Assembly (NCBI RefSeq): GCF_011064595.1
Contig: NZ_JAALJI010000018.1
Coordinates: forward strand, 62,001 to 126,000
From: Paludisphaera soli
Lineage (GTDB): Bacteria > Planctomycetota > Planctomycetia > Isosphaerales > Isosphaeraceae
Length of the DNA stretch: 64,000 nucleotides
Direction: 5' to 3'
In this document: positions 54,501 to 62,634 of the stretch, in pieces
Layout of the letters: the number at the start of each line of letters is the position of its first letter
Numbering within the stretch: the stretch's first letter is position 1
Made by a program: the position numbers and the translations under genes
The notes under the pieces: generated by a model
Seen by the model: the letters and a program-made list of their open reading frames with translations, nothing else
What the model was told of the DNA's origin: nothing
The model's database searches: none

Positions 54501-56001
54501 GCCCAACACCTGGCGGGTCATCGACGGCGGCGAGAACGGCCAGGACGTCTCGGCGGCCTACGGCCTCGGCGGCGGCTTCGGCGGCGGCGGCGGGGCGGGC
54601 GGCGACATCGACGCGGGGCGTCCCCCCGGCTCGATCACGCCGTTCTTCCTCAGCATCAGCCTGATCATCCGCCACACGGCCGAGGTGCATGAACAGGTCG
54701 CCGACCTGCTCCGCCAGCTCCGCCGGCTCCAGGACCTGCAGGTCTCGATCGAGGTCCGGTTCATCACGGTCACCGACTCGTTCTTCGAGCAGATCGGCGT
54801 CGACTTCGACTTCGCCATCAACTCCAAGAGCGTGGGCAAGCAGAGCACCTGGGCCTACCCGAACAACACCGTCACCAACCAGTTCGGGGCGCCCGGCGGC
54901 GGCGGCACGACCGGCGGCGGCGGCGGGATCGGCGGCGGCGGCGGCACGACCGGCGGCGGCACGACCGGCGGCGGCACGACCGGCGGCGGCACGACCGGCG
55001 GCGGGGCCGGCGGGATCGGCGGCGGCGGGGCCGGCGGGATCGGCGGCGGCGGGGCCGGCGGCGGCATCGGCGGCGGCGGGATCGGCGGCGGCGGGGCCGG
55101 CGGCGGGATCGGCGGCGGTGGCGGCACGACCGGCGGCGGCGGCGGCAACACCACGCCCGCCTACCTGATCAACCCGATCCGCGACTACTCCAACTACCTC
55201 CCCGGCGGCAAGCAGCCGATCGTGGTGGGGACGCAGGGGGGCGGGCTCTACAACTTCTCGCCGAACCTGCAGATCCCGTTCACCAACACCCAGGGGAGCC
55301 TGATCGCCCCGTTCAACACGGTGGCCGGGGCCGGCGCCTCGCTGGGCATGGCGTTCCTGAGCGACCTGGAAGTCTACTTCTTCCTCACGGCCGCCCAGGG
55401 CGACACCCGCAACAACATCCTCCAGGCGCCCAAGGTGACCACCTTCAACGGCGCCGCGGCCACGATCCAGAACGGCGACGTGCAGTACTTCGTCTCGTCG
55501 CTGCTGCCGATCATCGGCCCCGGCTCGGTGGCCTTCCAGCCCCAGGTCACGCCGCTGAACAACGGCGTCTTCCTGACGGTCACCCCGGTCGTCACGGCCG
55601 ACCGCCGGTACGTCCGGCTGAGCCTGTCGCCGCAGTTCACGATCGTCAACGGCTTCACCACGATCTCGGTCCCGGCCGCGGTCGGCGGGGCCGGCCTGGG
55701 CGGCGCCTCGGCGGCGATCAACGGCACGATCCAGCTGCCGAACTTCACCTTCACCACCGTCAACACCACGGTCACCGTCCCCGACGGCGGCACGGTGCTG
55801 CTCGGCGGCGTCAAGCAGCTCCAGGAACAGCGTCTGGAGTACGGCGTCCCCGTCCTCTCCAAGACCCCCTGGATCGACCGCCTCTTCCGCAACGTCGGCA
55901 TCGGCCGCACGTCCTCCAGCCTCATGCTGATGGTGACCCCCCGGATCATCATCCTCGAGGAAGAGGAAGAGCGGCTGGGCATCCCCTCGGTCGCCTTCTG
56001 A
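51502..56001 (+). CDS. Secretin (PilQ/GspD-type outer-membrane channel) with long N-terminal repeats and Gly-rich insertion
   Basis: 1499 residues from a TTG start; signal peptide RRLRTLTFIMVLGAGGGAST. Residues ~30-700 are TPR-like helical repeats separated by Ala/Pro linkers (LLLGDYDAAEAKIAEAEALN, LDDRKFEVAEAIALEVKGWN, ELLKAGKLAEAESKARQAQR). From ~830 comes an STN/secretin-N domain (LREPISVNFDKQPLGEAMAF, LNLANVSLKTVLKLMLKPLG); near 1050 a secretin repeat (HTAEVHEQVADLLRQLRRLQ). A ~90-residue Gly-rich insertion (~1128-1216) follows, then the secretin barrel (~1290-1483, GDTRNNILQAPKVTTFNGAA, VPDGGTVLLGGVKQLQEQRL, LMLMVTPRIIILEEEEERLG). It should form the outer-membrane pore of the machine encoded upstream. 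PilQ and GspD usually have 600-800 residues. Confidence 0.95.
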   Translation: MRRLRTLTFIMVLGAGGGASTEGATLDDAVASPSSTTARKPSPAPPVKYLEAGAKLFNGGQFDLAAKYLDAAQLYRDQLEPAHQALLDEYARELKKVKGTVLAAAPAPAPAATPAAAAVTPSASSPAIAEARPVSRTESAPASARPEDPDAKQRGRWLLQEAGEQILLGDYDAAEAKIAEAEALNVKWGLFDVTPAKARASLAKARPKGAPAAAGKAVQVADHKTAKAKLKEARTALDDRKFEVAEAIALEVKGWNLSYGMFEDNPEKVAAAARALRKRDAIRGTPSRDQASPGVYDVLVQESRELLKAGKLAEAESKARQAQRMNVVPALTADRAEAVLHEVAMARAAGDAAPTVAAAPAETVEREADALLAKGDQAAAAAKFAEADRLRAQGAGLPALAVASPRIDDQVQKSGAEEPALDAPGLELAPAPALAADADDLAAPAPAPAEAPAPALAADADDLAAPAPAAAPALADVDADAAPGKPGDRMLSQAKALYSEGNYAAARQLAEQVKAGGFGLEDEADELSAQVGLAEQGGALSLYESALTAMRQGEKDRARNLLTEVASAGSVLDESLQAKVQELLKSLTTDQIGDPAGRAVVNDRMQSASDVESVAAQKLNAEVGAKIAEARRLQEVDPEKALAIYEQTLKAVKASEVAPNLQRPMVRRLEVAVELAKKDKVLFDEKMKEKGAREEIEVKRLRILEADKAKKARYKELFEKAQAAYATEDFYRAESYAKQAMEIDPTEVAAPMMVFKAKAERRYKQDKDTKAAKEDAVVVALQEVDRASYADPEVQLRDISFPKSFNDLTKSRLAMNKRLEPKKNPKTLAVETKLREPISVNFDKQPLGEAMAFISNYTGVNITIDPKALSDEGLTSSTPVSLNLANVSLKTVLKLMLKPLGMNYTIEEDVLVVTNNQASSQETFTNTYYVGDLIVPKSKTGQETAGSAFSPIKVPNADGTGGAQGIPLGATTPGAPTAVGQERPEVNMAPLIQLITASIAPNTWRVIDGGENGQDVSAAYGLGGGFGGGGGAGGDIDAGRPPGSITPFFLSISLIIRHTAEVHEQVADLLRQLRRLQDLQVSIEVRFITVTDSFFEQIGVDFDFAINSKSVGKQSTWAYPNNTVTNQFGAPGGGGTTGGGGGIGGGGGTTGGGTTGGGTTGGGTTGGGAGGIGGGGAGGIGGGGAGGGIGGGGIGGGGAGGGIGGGGGTTGGGGGNTTPAYLINPIRDYSNYLPGGKQPIVVGTQGGGLYNFSPNLQIPFTNTQGSLIAPFNTVAGAGASLGMAFLSDLEVYFFLTAAQGDTRNNILQAPKVTTFNGAAATIQNGDVQYFVSSLLPIIGPGSVAFQPQVTPLNNGVFLTVTPVVTADRRYVRLSLSPQFTIVNGFTTISVPAAVGGAGLGGASAAINGTIQLPNFTFTTVNTTVTVPDGGTVLLGGVKQLQEQRLEYGVPVLSKTPWIDRLFRNVGIGRTSSSLMLMVTPRIIILEEEEERLGIPSVAF
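54886..55153. repeat. Tandem GGC-rich repeats coding Gly tract
   Basis: A ~270-base stretch of near-tandem units such as GGCGGCGGCACGACC (at least four adjacent copies near 54940-55010) and GGCGGCGGGGCC, encoding runs of Gly broken by TT, AGG or IGG. It is in frame inside the secretin gene. Confidence 0.85.
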
Positions 56002-56036
56002 CCCGAGGGCCGTCGACCGCGACGGGACGAGAAAGG

Positions 56037-56063
56037 GGCCGCCGGGATCAACTCCCGGCGGCC
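56037..56063 (+). terminator. Hairpin after the secretin gene
   Basis: GGCCGCCGGGA pairs with TCCCGGCGGCC around a 5-base loop, 35 bases after the stop. The following sequence has no clean T-run, so it may be a weak terminator or processing site. Confidence 0.5.
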
Positions 56064-56183
56064 TCGCCCGTTTCGAAGCCCGCGCCGCTTGCAACGGCCG
56101 CCGCGGCGGATCATGCTGGAGGGCCGGGCGGCGGCCGGGATCGAACCCGTCCCGCCCCGCGACGAGGCCCCGAGGAGCCCCGC

Positions 56184-56891
56184 ATGAGCCCGCTGATCCT
56201 GTCCGCGACCGTCCTGGCGACCCTGGGCTGGCAGGCCCCCGACGCCGAGCCGGCCGAGCCCCCCGCCGCCTTCAAGCCCGACCCCGCCTGGAAGCCCCTG
56301 GGGCGCAGCCTCTGGTTCGACGCCGCCTCGGAGCCCAAGCGGCTGATCGTCCGGGCCCGCGTCGCGTTCCGCGAGGGCCCGCTGGAGCACATGGTCTGCC
56401 TGCGGGGCACCAAGGAGCACGAATCGATCCTGGCGACCGACGCCCCCCCCACCCAGATCCACGCCGGGCTCCTCCTGACCGGCGCCGAGCCCGGCGGGCC
56501 CGTCCGCTTCAAGCCCGAGTTCCGCCCCCCCCACGGGCCGGCGATCGCCCTGACCGTCCGCTGGATGAAGGACGGCGAGGTCGCCGAGGCCGACGCCCGC
56601 ACCTGGATCCTCGACGAGAAGACGAAGAAGGACCTCGACGTCGACTGGGTCTTCGCCGGCAGCATCCTCTACGAGGACCCGGTCACCCGGAAGTCCGTCT
56701 ACGCCGCCGAGGAGGGGGACCTGATCACCGTCGCCAACTTCGCGAGCGCGATCCTCGACCTCCCCATCGTCAGCTCGGCCGACGACGCCGAGCGGACCTT
56801 CGTCGCGCACACCGATCGCATCCCCCCGATCGGGACCGAGGTCCAGCTCATCCTCAGCCCCCGGCCCGCCAGGGCCGCGAAGGCCCCATGA
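56184..56891 (+). CDS. YdjY-domain protein
   Basis: 235 residues. CGAGGAG precedes the ATG; the N-terminus (MSPLILSATVLATLGWQAPD) may be a short signal peptide. The family pattern is clear: LEHMVCLRGTKEHESILATD, IHAGLLLTGAEPGGPVRFKP, LTVRWMKDGEVAEADARTWI, WVFAGSILYEDPVTRKSVYA and LITVANFASAILDLPIVSS. YdjY-domain proteins are common in planctomycetes and of unknown function, probably periplasmic. It is 182 bases beyond the secretin on the same strand; whether it belongs to the machine is unclear. Confidence 0.88.
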   Translation: MSPLILSATVLATLGWQAPDAEPAEPPAAFKPDPAWKPLGRSLWFDAASEPKRLIVRARVAFREGPLEHMVCLRGTKEHESILATDAPPTQIHAGLLLTGAEPGGPVRFKPEFRPPHGPAIALTVRWMKDGEVAEADARTWILDEKTKKDLDVDWVFAGSILYEDPVTRKSVYAAEEGDLITVANFASAILDLPIVSSADDAERTFVAHTDRIPPIGTEVQLILSPRPARAAKAP

Positions 56892-56929
56892 AACCGGCCC
56901 CGGCCGCCCTCCCGCGCCGCCGCCGACTC

Positions 56930-57148
56930 CTATTCGGCCACGCGCAAGGCGCACCAGACGCCGAAAGGATGGTACTGGGCGTCGATCGGCCGGACCTCCA
57001 GCTCCTCCCACTCCTCGCGCGACCAGATCAGGAGTCGCGCCGGATGGCCGTTGATCCGCCACCCGCACGTGGGCTCCCTCCGCTCCTCCGGCCTCTGCGG
57101 CCGGAAGCTCGACATCGCCGCGCCGCTCATCCGACGGGTATAAATCAT
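56930..57148 (-). CDS. Small conserved-type hypothetical protein
   Basis: 72 residues. GAGGAG is 7 bases before the chosen ATG; two later in-frame ATGs (57130, 57115) are possible. The core GWRINGHPARLLIWSREEWE followed by DAQYHPFGVWCALRVAE looks like a compact single-domain protein, and its shape resembles small proteins found in several planctomycetes, but no function is known. It converges on the YdjY gene. Confidence 0.65.
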   Translation of the reverse strand: MIYTRRMSGAAMSSFRPQRPEERREPTCGWRINGHPARLLIWSREEWEELEVRPIDAQYHPFGVWCALRVAE

Positions 57149-57545
57149 TCCGGGACTCCTCTTCGGTCCGGGTCGAAACCGACCGCGCGGACGCCAGCGA
57201 GATTCTCTTGTCTTGGGACGCGACACCACGAACGAAGAGGCGAAAGCACCATCGCTCCCGCCCGGATCCGACTCGGCAACATGGTGTTCAAGGCTTTCGC
57301 CCGGGACGCGCGAGGGTCTCGGGGGCGATTCTCGTCGAGGGGTGCGGGCGATCGATCGAGCCTCGATCGCCGCTCAGGGAGCAGGGCTTAAAGTCATTTC
57401 CATTATGCGCTTATTAAGGCTTCGAGGCAAGGGCTTCGGCAAAGATTCTATGTTTTGATGATATGGTGCATGCATTGTTGGTGCTGCCGACCCGGGCCGG
57501 CCCCCGGCAGAGCCTCTTCGATACCCCGAAGCCGAGTCCCCGCCC
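57149..57545. other. Intergenic region upstream of the ABC transporter
   Basis: 397 bases with no supported gene. Bases 57395-57475 are unusually AT-rich and probably contain the transporter promoter, though no clear box pair was found. Confidence 0.5.
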
Positions 57546-58463
57546 ATGGATAGACCCCCCCTGATCGTCTCGGACGGACTGACCAAGGCCTACGGGCCGA
57601 CCTTCGCTCTACGCGACCTGAGCATGGACGTCCGTCAAGGAGAGGTGTACGGGTTGTTGGGACCTAACGGGTCGGGCAAGACGACCACGATCCGGCTCTG
57701 GCTAGGCCTGATGAGGCCGACGCGGGGCCGGGCGACGATCTTCGGCCACGACTGCTGGCGGGGCGGCCTGCAGGTGCGTCGGCTGGTCTCGTACCTGCCG
57801 GGCGAGCTGCGGATGCCGGGCTCGCTCTCGGGCCTGGGGGTGCTGAAGTTCCTGAGCGGGCTCCGCGACGGCGAGGGGCTCGACCGTGCGGCGGCGATCG
57901 CCGAGCGGGTCATGAAGCTGGACCTCCGCCGCAAGGTCCGCAAGTACTCCACCGGCATGAAGCAGAAGCTGGCCCTGGCGCAGGCGTTCGCCGACCCGGT
58001 CGACGTGCTGATCCTCGACGAGCCGACCTCGGCCCTCGATCCCTCGGCGCGGCTCGACGTGATGAACCTGATCCGCGAGGCGAAGGCCCAGGGCCAGACG
58101 GTCGTCTTCTCCGGCCACGTCCTCTCGGAGATCGAGGCGGTCTGCGACCGGGTCGCGATCCTCCGACGCGGCCGGCTGGTCCACGTCGAGGACATGCACG
58201 CCCGGCGTCGGCTCCGGATGCTCCTGGTCCGGTTCGCGGGCGGCGCGGCCCCCCCCTTCCCCGAGGAGCTGGGGCTTTCGGTGCGGAAGACGGAAGGCCC
58301 GGCGCTCCTGCTGGAGCATCGCGGGGAGCTGGCCCCCCTGCTCCGCTGGCTGGCGACGGCCCCGGTCGAGGACCTGGCGATCGGGACGGAGGACCTGCAC
58401 AGCCTCTACAACCAGTTCCACGGCGCCGAGGCCGTCGACGAGGACGAGGAGCCCGCCCGATGA
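57546..58463 (+). CDS. ABC transporter ATP-binding protein
   Basis: 305 residues. Walker A is GPNGSGKTT (39-47), the signature is YSTGMKQK (133-140, a common ABC-2-type variant of LSGGQ), Walker B with catalytic Glu is VLILDEPT (153-160), and the switch His is in FSGHVLSE. The last ~90 residues form an accessory domain ending in an acidic tail. It energises export or membrane remodelling with the next gene, whose ATG overlaps its stop. The substrate is unknown; bacterial relatives range from drug to lipid exporters. Confidence 0.95.
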   Translation: MDRPPLIVSDGLTKAYGPTFALRDLSMDVRQGEVYGLLGPNGSGKTTTIRLWLGLMRPTRGRATIFGHDCWRGGLQVRRLVSYLPGELRMPGSLSGLGVLKFLSGLRDGEGLDRAAAIAERVMKLDLRRKVRKYSTGMKQKLALAQAFADPVDVLILDEPTSALDPSARLDVMNLIREAKAQGQTVVFSGHVLSEIEAVCDRVAILRRGRLVHVEDMHARRRLRMLLVRFAGGAAPPFPEELGLSVRKTEGPALLLEHRGELAPLLRWLATAPVEDLAIGTEDLHSLYNQFHGAEAVDEDEEPAR

Positions 58464-59287
58464 AGCCGTTCTGGACCCTGGTGCGCAAGAACTTCCACGA
58501 CGTGCGCTGGTCGCTCTTCCTGTCGGCCGCCGCGCTGGCCGCGCTGGGGTGGCTGCTGGTCCACGTCGCCTCGCTCCAGGAGACGCGGATCCGCCAGGCC
58601 CTCAGCAACGGCAAGGGCTTCAACTGGGTCCGCCAGATGGGCCTGGACGCCGACCCGCCGTCGATCGAGATCATGATGGCGTTCTGGAACCACCCGTTCA
58701 TCATCCTGGTGGTGGCGATGTGGGCGATCGGCCGGGGGTCGAACGCGGTCAGCACTGAGATCGAGCGCGGGACGCTCGACATGGTGATGTCGCGGCCGGT
58801 CTCGCGGTCGTCGTACCTGGCGTCGCAAGTCCTGACGTCGACCCTGGGCCTGCTGCTGATCGCGGCGGCCCTGGCGGCGGGGGCCTACGCGGCGACCTTC
58901 TACAACATCCTGAAGGTGCCGCCGCCGTTCTGGCTGCTGATGCGGCCGGCGTTCAACCTTGCGGCGCTGGCGTTCCCGATGTACGGCTACGCCCTGCTCC
59001 TCTCGTCGTTCGACATCGTCCGCTGGCGGCCCCTGACGATCGCCTCGGTGCTGACTTTGGGGGGCTTCATCGCGCGGGTGATCTCGGTGATCCCGGTCTT
59101 CAAGGACTCGGTTTGGCAGCCCTGGGCCGAACGTGCGTCGCTGTTCACGCTCTATAACCCCGTGGACGCCGTCTCCGAGCGTTCCCGTTACGATTTCGAC
59201 GTGGCGGTGCTGTTGGGCCTGGGGTCGGCGTGCATCGCGCTGGCGTTCCTCGCGTTCGCCACGCGCGACCTGCCGGCCAACGCCTGA
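58460..59287 (+). CDS. ABC-2-type transporter permease
   Basis: 275 residues with about six membrane helices (near 18-37, 73-92, 117-140, 157-182, 190-211 and 246-266). The start MKPFWTLVRKNFHDVRWSLF is typical of ABC-2 permeases, as is TEIERGTLDMVMSRPVSRSS in the coupling region. The ATGA overlap with the ATPase gene implies coupling. It forms the channel half of the transporter. Confidence 0.93.
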   Translation: MKPFWTLVRKNFHDVRWSLFLSAAALAALGWLLVHVASLQETRIRQALSNGKGFNWVRQMGLDADPPSIEIMMAFWNHPFIILVVAMWAIGRGSNAVSTEIERGTLDMVMSRPVSRSSYLASQVLTSTLGLLLIAAALAAGAYAATFYNILKVPPPFWLLMRPAFNLAALAFPMYGYALLLSSFDIVRWRPLTIASVLTLGGFIARVISVIPVFKDSVWQPWAERASLFTLYNPVDAVSERSRYDFDVAVLLGLGSACIALAFLAFATRDLPANA

Positions 59288-59322
59288 CGCCCGCGACCGC
59301 CCAGAGCGAGGACTTCCCCGCC

Positions 59323-60141
59323 GTGAACCCGACCTTGACCACCGTCGACGCCTTCACCGACCGCCCGTTCGCCGGCAACCCGGCCGCCGTCTGCGTGCTC
59401 GACGCACCCGCCCCGGACGGCTGGATGCAGCTCGTCGCCCGCGAGATGAACCTGTCCGAGACCGCCTTCCTGCACCCGATCGACGGCGGCCCTCGTTATC
59501 GCCTGCGCTGGTTCACCCCGACGGTCGAGGTCGACCTCTGCGGCCACGCCACGCTCGCCACCGCGCATGTCCTCTGGGAGGAGGGGCGGCTCGCCCCCGA
59601 CGCCACGGCCGAGTTCGAGACCCGCAGCGGCCTCTTGACCGCCCGCCGGGTCGACGGCTGGATCGAGTTGGACTTCCCCGCCAAGCCCGCCGACCGCCCG
59701 GTGAATCCCGCCGAGCTGGCGACGATCGCCGAGGCCCTGCGCGGCCCGGTCGTCTCGGCCCGCCGCAACGCGTTCGACCTGCTGGTCGAGCTGGCCGACG
59801 AGCGCGCCGTCCGCGAGCTGGCGCCGGACTTCGGCCTGGTGAAGGGGATCACCCCGCGCGGGGCGATCGTCACGAGCCGGTCGAGCGACCCGGCCTTCGA
59901 CTTCGTCTCCCGCTTCTTCTGCCCCAACGTGGGCGTCGACGAGGACCCCGTCTGCGGCTCCGCCCATTGCTGCTCCGGCCCCTTCTGGGCCGCCCGCCTC
60001 GGCCGCGCCGACCTGCTCGCCCACCAGGTCTCCGCCCGGGGCGGCGTCCTCCGCCTCCGCGTCGGCCCCGACCGCGTCGCCCTCGCCGGCCAGGCCGTCA
60101 CCACCTTCCGGGGCCAACTGCAAGGCGCGGCAGGGTTCTGA
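59323..60141 (+). CDS. PhzF-family isomerase/epimerase-like protein
   Basis: 272 residues from a GTG preceded by GAGGA. Diagnostic features: TVDAFTDRPFAGNPAAVCVL at the N-terminus, SETAF with the catalytic Glu47, RLRWFTPTVEVDLCGHATLA and VDEDPVCGSAHCCSGPFWA. PhzF acts on phenazine precursors by proton shift; most homologues have other or unknown substrates. The frame extends upstream but the earlier codons are antisense-like. It starts 35 bases after the ABC permease and may be co-transcribed with it. Confidence 0.93.
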   Translation: MNPTLTTVDAFTDRPFAGNPAAVCVLDAPAPDGWMQLVAREMNLSETAFLHPIDGGPRYRLRWFTPTVEVDLCGHATLATAHVLWEEGRLAPDATAEFETRSGLLTARRVDGWIELDFPAKPADRPVNPAELATIAEALRGPVVSARRNAFDLLVELADERAVRELAPDFGLVKGITPRGAIVTSRSSDPAFDFVSRFFCPNVGVDEDPVCGSAHCCSGPFWAARLGRADLLAHQVSARGGVLRLRVGPDRVALAGQAVTTFRGQLQGAAGF

Positions 60142-60368
60142 CGACGTCGCGCGATCTCCGGCGGTTCGTCGGCCACTCATTGACACGCCCAGTTTGATCG
60201 GTAGTGTCGGGGTTGTTGATCTGGTCGATGTGATCGGTCGGTCGAACCACCCCCGGGCGAGCTTTCGCGATGCGGGGGAGGACTGCTCGATCCCGGCCCG
60301 CCCGCCGGATCGATCCGCGATGAAGCGGGAGCGCGGGCCGGCCGCATCGAGCCATCGAAAGGCATGCC

Positions 60369-62615
60369 ATGAGCACGATTCAACGGATGGGCCCTCGGGC
60401 GTCCGGACGATCGTCGGGCCGCCCGCAGCGCGGGAGCACACAGATTCGACTCCGGGCCCAATGCGAACGGTTGGAGCCCCGGGCGCTCCTCAGCCTGTTC
60501 CCGGGGGTTCAGGATTATTCCGTGGGGGTCCTGAACCAGGCGGCGGCCGTGGGCGACTTCGATCGCGACGGCAACCTGGACCTCGCCACCGCGAACAGCG
60601 TAGGGGTGTCCGTGCTCCCCGGGCTGGGGACCGGAGGCTTCGGGAGCCCAAGGTCGTTCGAGGCCGGGGGCGGCGGCGCGGCGAGCCTAGCGGTCGCGGA
60701 CTTCAATCGCGACGGCTGCCTCGACGTCGTGACGGCGAACCGCTTCCCCTTTTGCGTCGGTCTGCTGCTGGGCGACGGATTTGGCTCGTTCCTGCCGGCT
60801 TCCACCTTCACGGTCGGCGGTGGTCCCGTCTCGGTCGCTGTGGGCGACGTCGACGGCGACGGTCGGCTCGACGTGGTCACGGCCGAAGACGTCTTCGGCA
60901 CGGTGAGCGTCCTGCTGGGCGACGGGCTCGGATCCTTCGCACCAGCCGTCTCGTCGCCGGCCGGGGTGCGGCCGGACGCGGTCGCCGTGGCCGATCTCGA
61001 CGGGAATGGCCGGGCGGAATTGGTCGTGGCCGACCCCGGAGGCGGAGTGGTCCGGATCCTTCAGGGGGACGGCTCCGGGGCGTTCGTCGCGGCCGCGACC
61101 TACGCCGTCGGTACGGATCCGTCGGCGGTCGCCGTGGGCGATTTGGACGACGACGGTCGGCTCGACGTGGCCGTAGCCGATCGTGGCGCCGACGCCGTCG
61201 TCGTCCTTTACGCGCGACCGGACGGCTCCTACAGGGCCGGCGGTACAACGGCGGTGGGCCCGCAGCCAAATTCCTTGGCGCTGGCGGACCTCAACGGCGA
61301 CGGGCTCCTGGATCTCGCCGTCGCCGCGTCCGGCGACTGGATGTTTGGCGGGCACGGCTTCAATCCGTCCCCGACTTCGGCCGGCGGGGTGAGCGTGCTC
61401 CTGAACCGGCGCCGCGGCGGTTTCACGCGGGTCCTTCCCGAGCTTCCGACCGGGGCGGAAGCCAGGGGGATCGTGGTGGGGGACTTCAATCACGACCGCC
61501 TCCCCGACTTCGCCACGGCGAACTTTTTCGGCTACAGCGCGAGCGTGGCCCTGGCGCAGAGCCCGGGAAAGTATCCGGCCTCCCATTCGTACGACGCCGG
61601 CCCGGCTCCCCTGGCGCTCGCTGCCGGCTCGATTTTCCGTCGCGGCGGGGCGGATCTGGTGAGCGCGGACCCGGCCGACCCGAGCGTTGGCCTGTTGCGC
61701 AACTTGGGCACGGGACGTTTCGCCCAACCTCGGACGCTCGACGTCGGCGTCAAGCCGCAGGCGATCACCCTGGGCGACCTCGCCGGACGCGGCTGGGACG
61801 CGATCCTCGCCGTCGGGAACGAGGGGGAGGACGGCCGCTTGACCGTTCGGCAAGGGCTCGGCCATGGCCGGTTCGGTGCCGCCCAGTCTTACAATGTGCC
61901 AGGCTCGCCCCGGGCGATCGCAATCGGCGACCTCGACGACGACGGCCGGAACGATGTCGTCACGGCAAACGGCTGGAGCGGCGATCTCAGCGTTTTCCTA
62001 AACGTCGGCCGCGGCCGGCTGGCGGTCTTCGGGACCTTCGCCGCCGGGGTGTATCCTGCGCATCTCGGGCTCGGTGACCTCGACTGCGACGGCAAGCTCG
62101 ACGCCGTGGTCGCCGGCAGCTTCGGCAGCGAGGTCCTCGTCCTCCGCGGCCGGGGGGACGGCTCGTTCGAGCTCGGCCAGCCCTATCCGGCACCTCAGTT
62201 CCTGAGCGGGCTCGCGCTCGCTGATATGAACGTCGACGGCCGGCTCGACGTCGTCGTCGGTAGCGGATTGCCTGCACTCAGCGTGTTGTACAACCAAGGC
62301 GGCGCGCTGTCCGCCCCCGTCGGCTACCCGGGGCCGGCTTGGGGCTCAGGCCGCCTGGTCGTGGCCGATTTCGACGCCGACGGGCGGCCCGACGCCGTCG
62401 TGACGCAGGCGCGAGGGCAGATGGCGGCCTACGTGGGAGCCGGAGGGCTCCATTACGATGCCACCTACGCCGTCGCCCCCTTCCCCGTCAGCCTGGCCGC
62501 CGGGCCGTTCTTCGGGCCCGGCCGGACCGATCTGGCGGTGGGAGACTCCCTGGACGACCTGATCTATCTGTTCCCGGGGAGGGATACCAAGGGGGCGCTC
62601 AGGCGTTCGCGGTGA
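60369..62615 (+). CDS. Surface protein with LEPR-XLL N-terminus and FG-GAP/VCBS repeats
   Basis: 748 residues. The N-terminus is Arg-rich and contains CERLEPRALLSLFPG, the LEPR-XLL motif found at the start of many planctomycete extracellular proteins. It is followed by about a dozen FG-GAP/VCBS-type repeats with calcium-binding DxDxDG loops (AVGDFDRDGNLDLATAN, AVGDVDGDGRLDVVTAE, ALADLNGDGLLDLAVAA, AIGDLDDDGRNDVVTAN, VVADFDADGRPDAVVTQ), which fold as beta-propeller blades. It probably binds surface polymers or other proteins outside the cell; no catalytic domain is visible. It stands alone and converges on the PLP-enzyme gene with a 19-base gap. Confidence 0.92.
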   Translation: MSTIQRMGPRASGRSSGRPQRGSTQIRLRAQCERLEPRALLSLFPGVQDYSVGVLNQAAAVGDFDRDGNLDLATANSVGVSVLPGLGTGGFGSPRSFEAGGGGAASLAVADFNRDGCLDVVTANRFPFCVGLLLGDGFGSFLPASTFTVGGGPVSVAVGDVDGDGRLDVVTAEDVFGTVSVLLGDGLGSFAPAVSSPAGVRPDAVAVADLDGNGRAELVVADPGGGVVRILQGDGSGAFVAAATYAVGTDPSAVAVGDLDDDGRLDVAVADRGADAVVVLYARPDGSYRAGGTTAVGPQPNSLALADLNGDGLLDLAVAASGDWMFGGHGFNPSPTSAGGVSVLLNRRRGGFTRVLPELPTGAEARGIVVGDFNHDRLPDFATANFFGYSASVALAQSPGKYPASHSYDAGPAPLALAAGSIFRRGGADLVSADPADPSVGLLRNLGTGRFAQPRTLDVGVKPQAITLGDLAGRGWDAILAVGNEGEDGRLTVRQGLGHGRFGAAQSYNVPGSPRAIAIGDLDDDGRNDVVTANGWSGDLSVFLNVGRGRLAVFGTFAAGVYPAHLGLGDLDCDGKLDAVVAGSFGSEVLVLRGRGDGSFELGQPYPAPQFLSGLALADMNVDGRLDVVVGSGLPALSVLYNQGGALSAPVGYPGPAWGSGRLVVADFDADGRPDAVVTQARGQMAAYVGAGGLHYDATYAVAPFPVSLAAGPFFGPGRTDLAVGDSLDDLIYLFPGRDTKGALRRSR

Positions 62616-62634
62616 ATCGGGCCCGCCGCTTCGC

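Noticed and set aside
54886-55153. Tandem repeats resembling a repeat array
   Set aside because: Not a CRISPR: units are short, without constant spacers, and code in frame for a Gly tract.
51601-56094. 1497-residue minus-strand open frame
   Set aside because: Antisense to the secretin gene, which has clear family motifs; the long frame results from high GC content and lack of stop codons.
60180-60207. TTGACA...TAGTGT as promoter of the FG-GAP gene
   Set aside because: The -10 box matches only three positions and the distance to the start is about 160 bases; too weak to list.
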